Shown here: positions 6,593 through 7,511 of the stretch, in pieces
Layout: every line of letters begins with the position of its first letter
Position numbering within the stretch: the stretch's first letter is position 1
NCBI GenBank assembly: GCA_012031475.1
Contig: JAAUTJ010000216.1
Span: forward strand, 1-7,511
DNA from: Leptolyngbyaceae cyanobacterium SM1_3_5
Lineage (GTDB): Bacteria > Cyanobacteriota > Cyanobacteriia > Elainellales > Elainellaceae
Length of the DNA stretch: 7,511 bases
Direction of reading: 5' to 3'
Notes under the pieces: model-generated
Databases searched by the model: none
What the model was told of the DNA's origin: nothing
What the model saw: the letters and a program-made list of their open reading frames with translations, nothing else
Position numbers and translations under genes: made by a program

Positions 6593-7225
6593 ATGCCTCG
6601 CCTGATTCACATTACTCAATCCGAGCAGCTTGCCACTTTACCAAGCAATGGTTTAAGCGCGATCGCGCCCGACTTGCTAATCCAGCATCAACCCGATGCA
6701 CATTGGGCACTGGTGGAGGGCGATCGACTGATTGCTCGCTGTTCGCTCTGGTGGCGGAAAGTTCCGCTCGACCGCGCTGGCCTGATCGGACATTACGACG
6801 CGATCGATCGATCGGCGGCTGAGCAATTGTTGAGTCATGCTTGCAGTGAACTGGCGACAAACGGCTGCAATTTGGCGATCGCGCCGATCGATGGCAACAC
6901 TTGGCGACGCTATCGGGCGATTTGCGATCGGAACAGTGAACCGCTGTTTTTTCTGGAGCCGGACAATCCGCCGGAATGGTGCGAGCAGTTTCAGGCGGCG
7001 GGATTTGGAGCGATCACTCACTACTATTCCGCCCTCAATTCGGATTTGTCGCAGCAAGATTCTCGGCTGGATACAATCGCAGCGCGATTTGCCGATCGCA
7101 TCCAGATTCGATCGATCGACCTCGATCGACTGGAAGCCGAACTGGAGGCAATTTATCAGCTTTCGCGCATCAGCTTTCAGCATAATTTTCTCTACACGCC
7201 GATCGATCGCGCCGAATTCCTCGCT
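6593..7225 (+). CDS. GNAT-like N-acetyltransferase, 3' part lost at a sequence junction
   Basis: This is the N-terminal region of about 211 residues of a GNAT-superfamily protein, in a style I associate with cyanobacterial double-GNAT-fold proteins of unknown substrate. Visible are HWALVEGDRLIARCSLWW (beta strands of the first lobe), GLIGHYDAIDRSAAEQLLSH, the signature-like APIDGNTWRRYR (from residue 97) and, at the end, FQHNFLYTPIDRAEFLA (from residue 195). After that the sequence stops looking like the family. The same frame stays open to the window end by chance, so an automatic caller would report one ORF from 6593 to beyond 7511. ATG 6593 has no well-spaced ribosome binding site. An in-frame TTG at 6581 sits 7 nt after AGGAG (6569-6573) and may be the true start. 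A partial terminator-like hairpin separates it from the polysaccharide genes, so a link to them is uncertain. Confidence 0.68.
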
Positions 7226-7235
7226 GCCGATCCCG
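7217..7235. other. Probable chimeric junction between cyanobacterial and unrelated DNA
   Basis: Up to about 7222 the frame reads a GNAT-like protein and the DNA is rich in GATC palindromes. From about 7226 the protein family changes and G+C rises: counting 7221-7511 gives about 66 percent, visibly richer than the cluster. The exact breakpoint cannot be fixed by eye. An EcoRI-type GAATTC at 7214-7219 lies next to it, which may be chance. An assembly chimera is favoured because the change is abrupt and close to the window end. Confidence 0.6.
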
Positions 7236-7511
7236 GCTTTCTCGATTCCCTGCCCGAAGCAGCCCGCAAGACCTTCGGCCCCACGGGCGAGGGCCTCGAG
7301 GAGTTGACCTACACGCAGTGGGAAGCCATCATGCGCTGCGCCATCGCGTGCCGCTCTTCGTTTATGCGCTGCCGGGCGTCGACAAGACCGAGGCCCACTC
7401 CCAGCGCCTCGTCGCTGCCGAACGCTTCCCCGTCGAAGTCCTCAACGAAGCCGACCTCTTCGGCAAACTCATCGGCGATCTGCGCAGAATCATCCCCAAC
7501 GTCGCCGCCGT
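7226..7511 (+). CDS. Fragment resembling a TIR/DUF4062-like N-terminal domain of a STAND/TPR protein, frameshifted
   Basis: The first part reads in frame 2: DPGFLDSLPEAARKTFGPTG, then EGLEELTYTQWEAIM. The rest reads in frame 1 from about 7339: RHRVPLFVYALPGVDKTEAH, then AERFPVEVLNEADLFGKLIG and DLRRIIPNVAA. A missing base near 7337 explains the break. The order of a TYTQWE element, a hydrophobic LFVYALPG strand and a helix ending ADLFGKLIGDL recalls the C-terminal half of the TIR-like/DUF4062-type domain found before NTPase and TPR regions in large bacterial STAND proteins, several of which have defence or signalling roles. Start and most of the protein are missing. The family call is from pattern memory, not a search. 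It is probably not from the cyanobacterial genome. Confidence 0.4.

Noticed and set aside
6677..7183. 168-codon minus-strand frame and 156-codon plus-strand frame over the GNAT region
   Set aside because: Arg/Ser-rich shadow translations caused by the many GATCG runs. Only the frame starting at 6593 carries family motifs.
6593..7511. A single novel GNAT-TIR-like fusion protein
   Set aside because: The second half needs a frame change near 7337 to make sense and differs in composition. A chance in-frame chimera is simpler.

Overview
The window reads as part of a cyanobacterial exopolysaccharide or O-antigen type biosynthesis cluster. All genes are on the + strand. The octamer GCGATCGC (HIP1, typical of many cyanobacteria) occurs at least six times (13-20, 319-326, 3219-3226, 6555-6562, 6659-6666, 6875-6882), and GATCGATC-type runs are frequent. 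The proteins have the style of cyanobacterial Wzx/Wzy-dependent polysaccharide loci. A filamentous cyanobacterium with medium-high G+C is a reasonable guess, but the species cannot be read from this sequence.

Layout: (1) 1-444, the C-terminal part of a GT4-family glycosyltransferase. (2) 512-1869, possibly to 2002, a Wzx-type oligosaccharide flippase broken by a single-base frameshift near 1384. (3) 2154-3257, a complete GT4-family glycosyltransferase. (4) 3321-4724, a polytopic Wzy/O-antigen ligase-like polymerase. (5) 4964-5949, a GT2 (rhamnosyltransferase-like) glycosyltransferase broken by a one-base loss in an A-run near 5377. (6) 5946-6551, a serine-acetyltransferase-like left-handed beta-helix acetyltransferase, overlapping the previous gene by 4 bp and with a strong Shine-Dalgarno sequence. 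(7) 6593 to about 7225, the N-terminal part of a GNAT-like protein. (8) About 7226-7511, a G+C-rich fragment that does not belong to that GNAT gene. It resembles the TIR/DUF4062-like N-terminal sensor or effector domains of bacterial STAND/TPR proteins and itself carries a frameshift.

Working model: the glycosyltransferases assemble a lipid-linked repeat unit at the cytoplasmic face of the membrane, the flippase moves it across, and the Wzy-like protein polymerises it. The hexapeptide acetyltransferase probably decorates a sugar. Nothing here identifies the sugar composition.

The main oddity is the number of indels that break otherwise intact genes (near 14, 51, 1384, 5377, 7337 and perhaps 1864), together with an abrupt change of family and composition near 7225. 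The simplest reading is an error-prone or low-coverage assembled contig with a chimeric 3' end. A real decayed locus with a gene fusion is less likely. I see no RNA gene, CRISPR array or insertion sequence.
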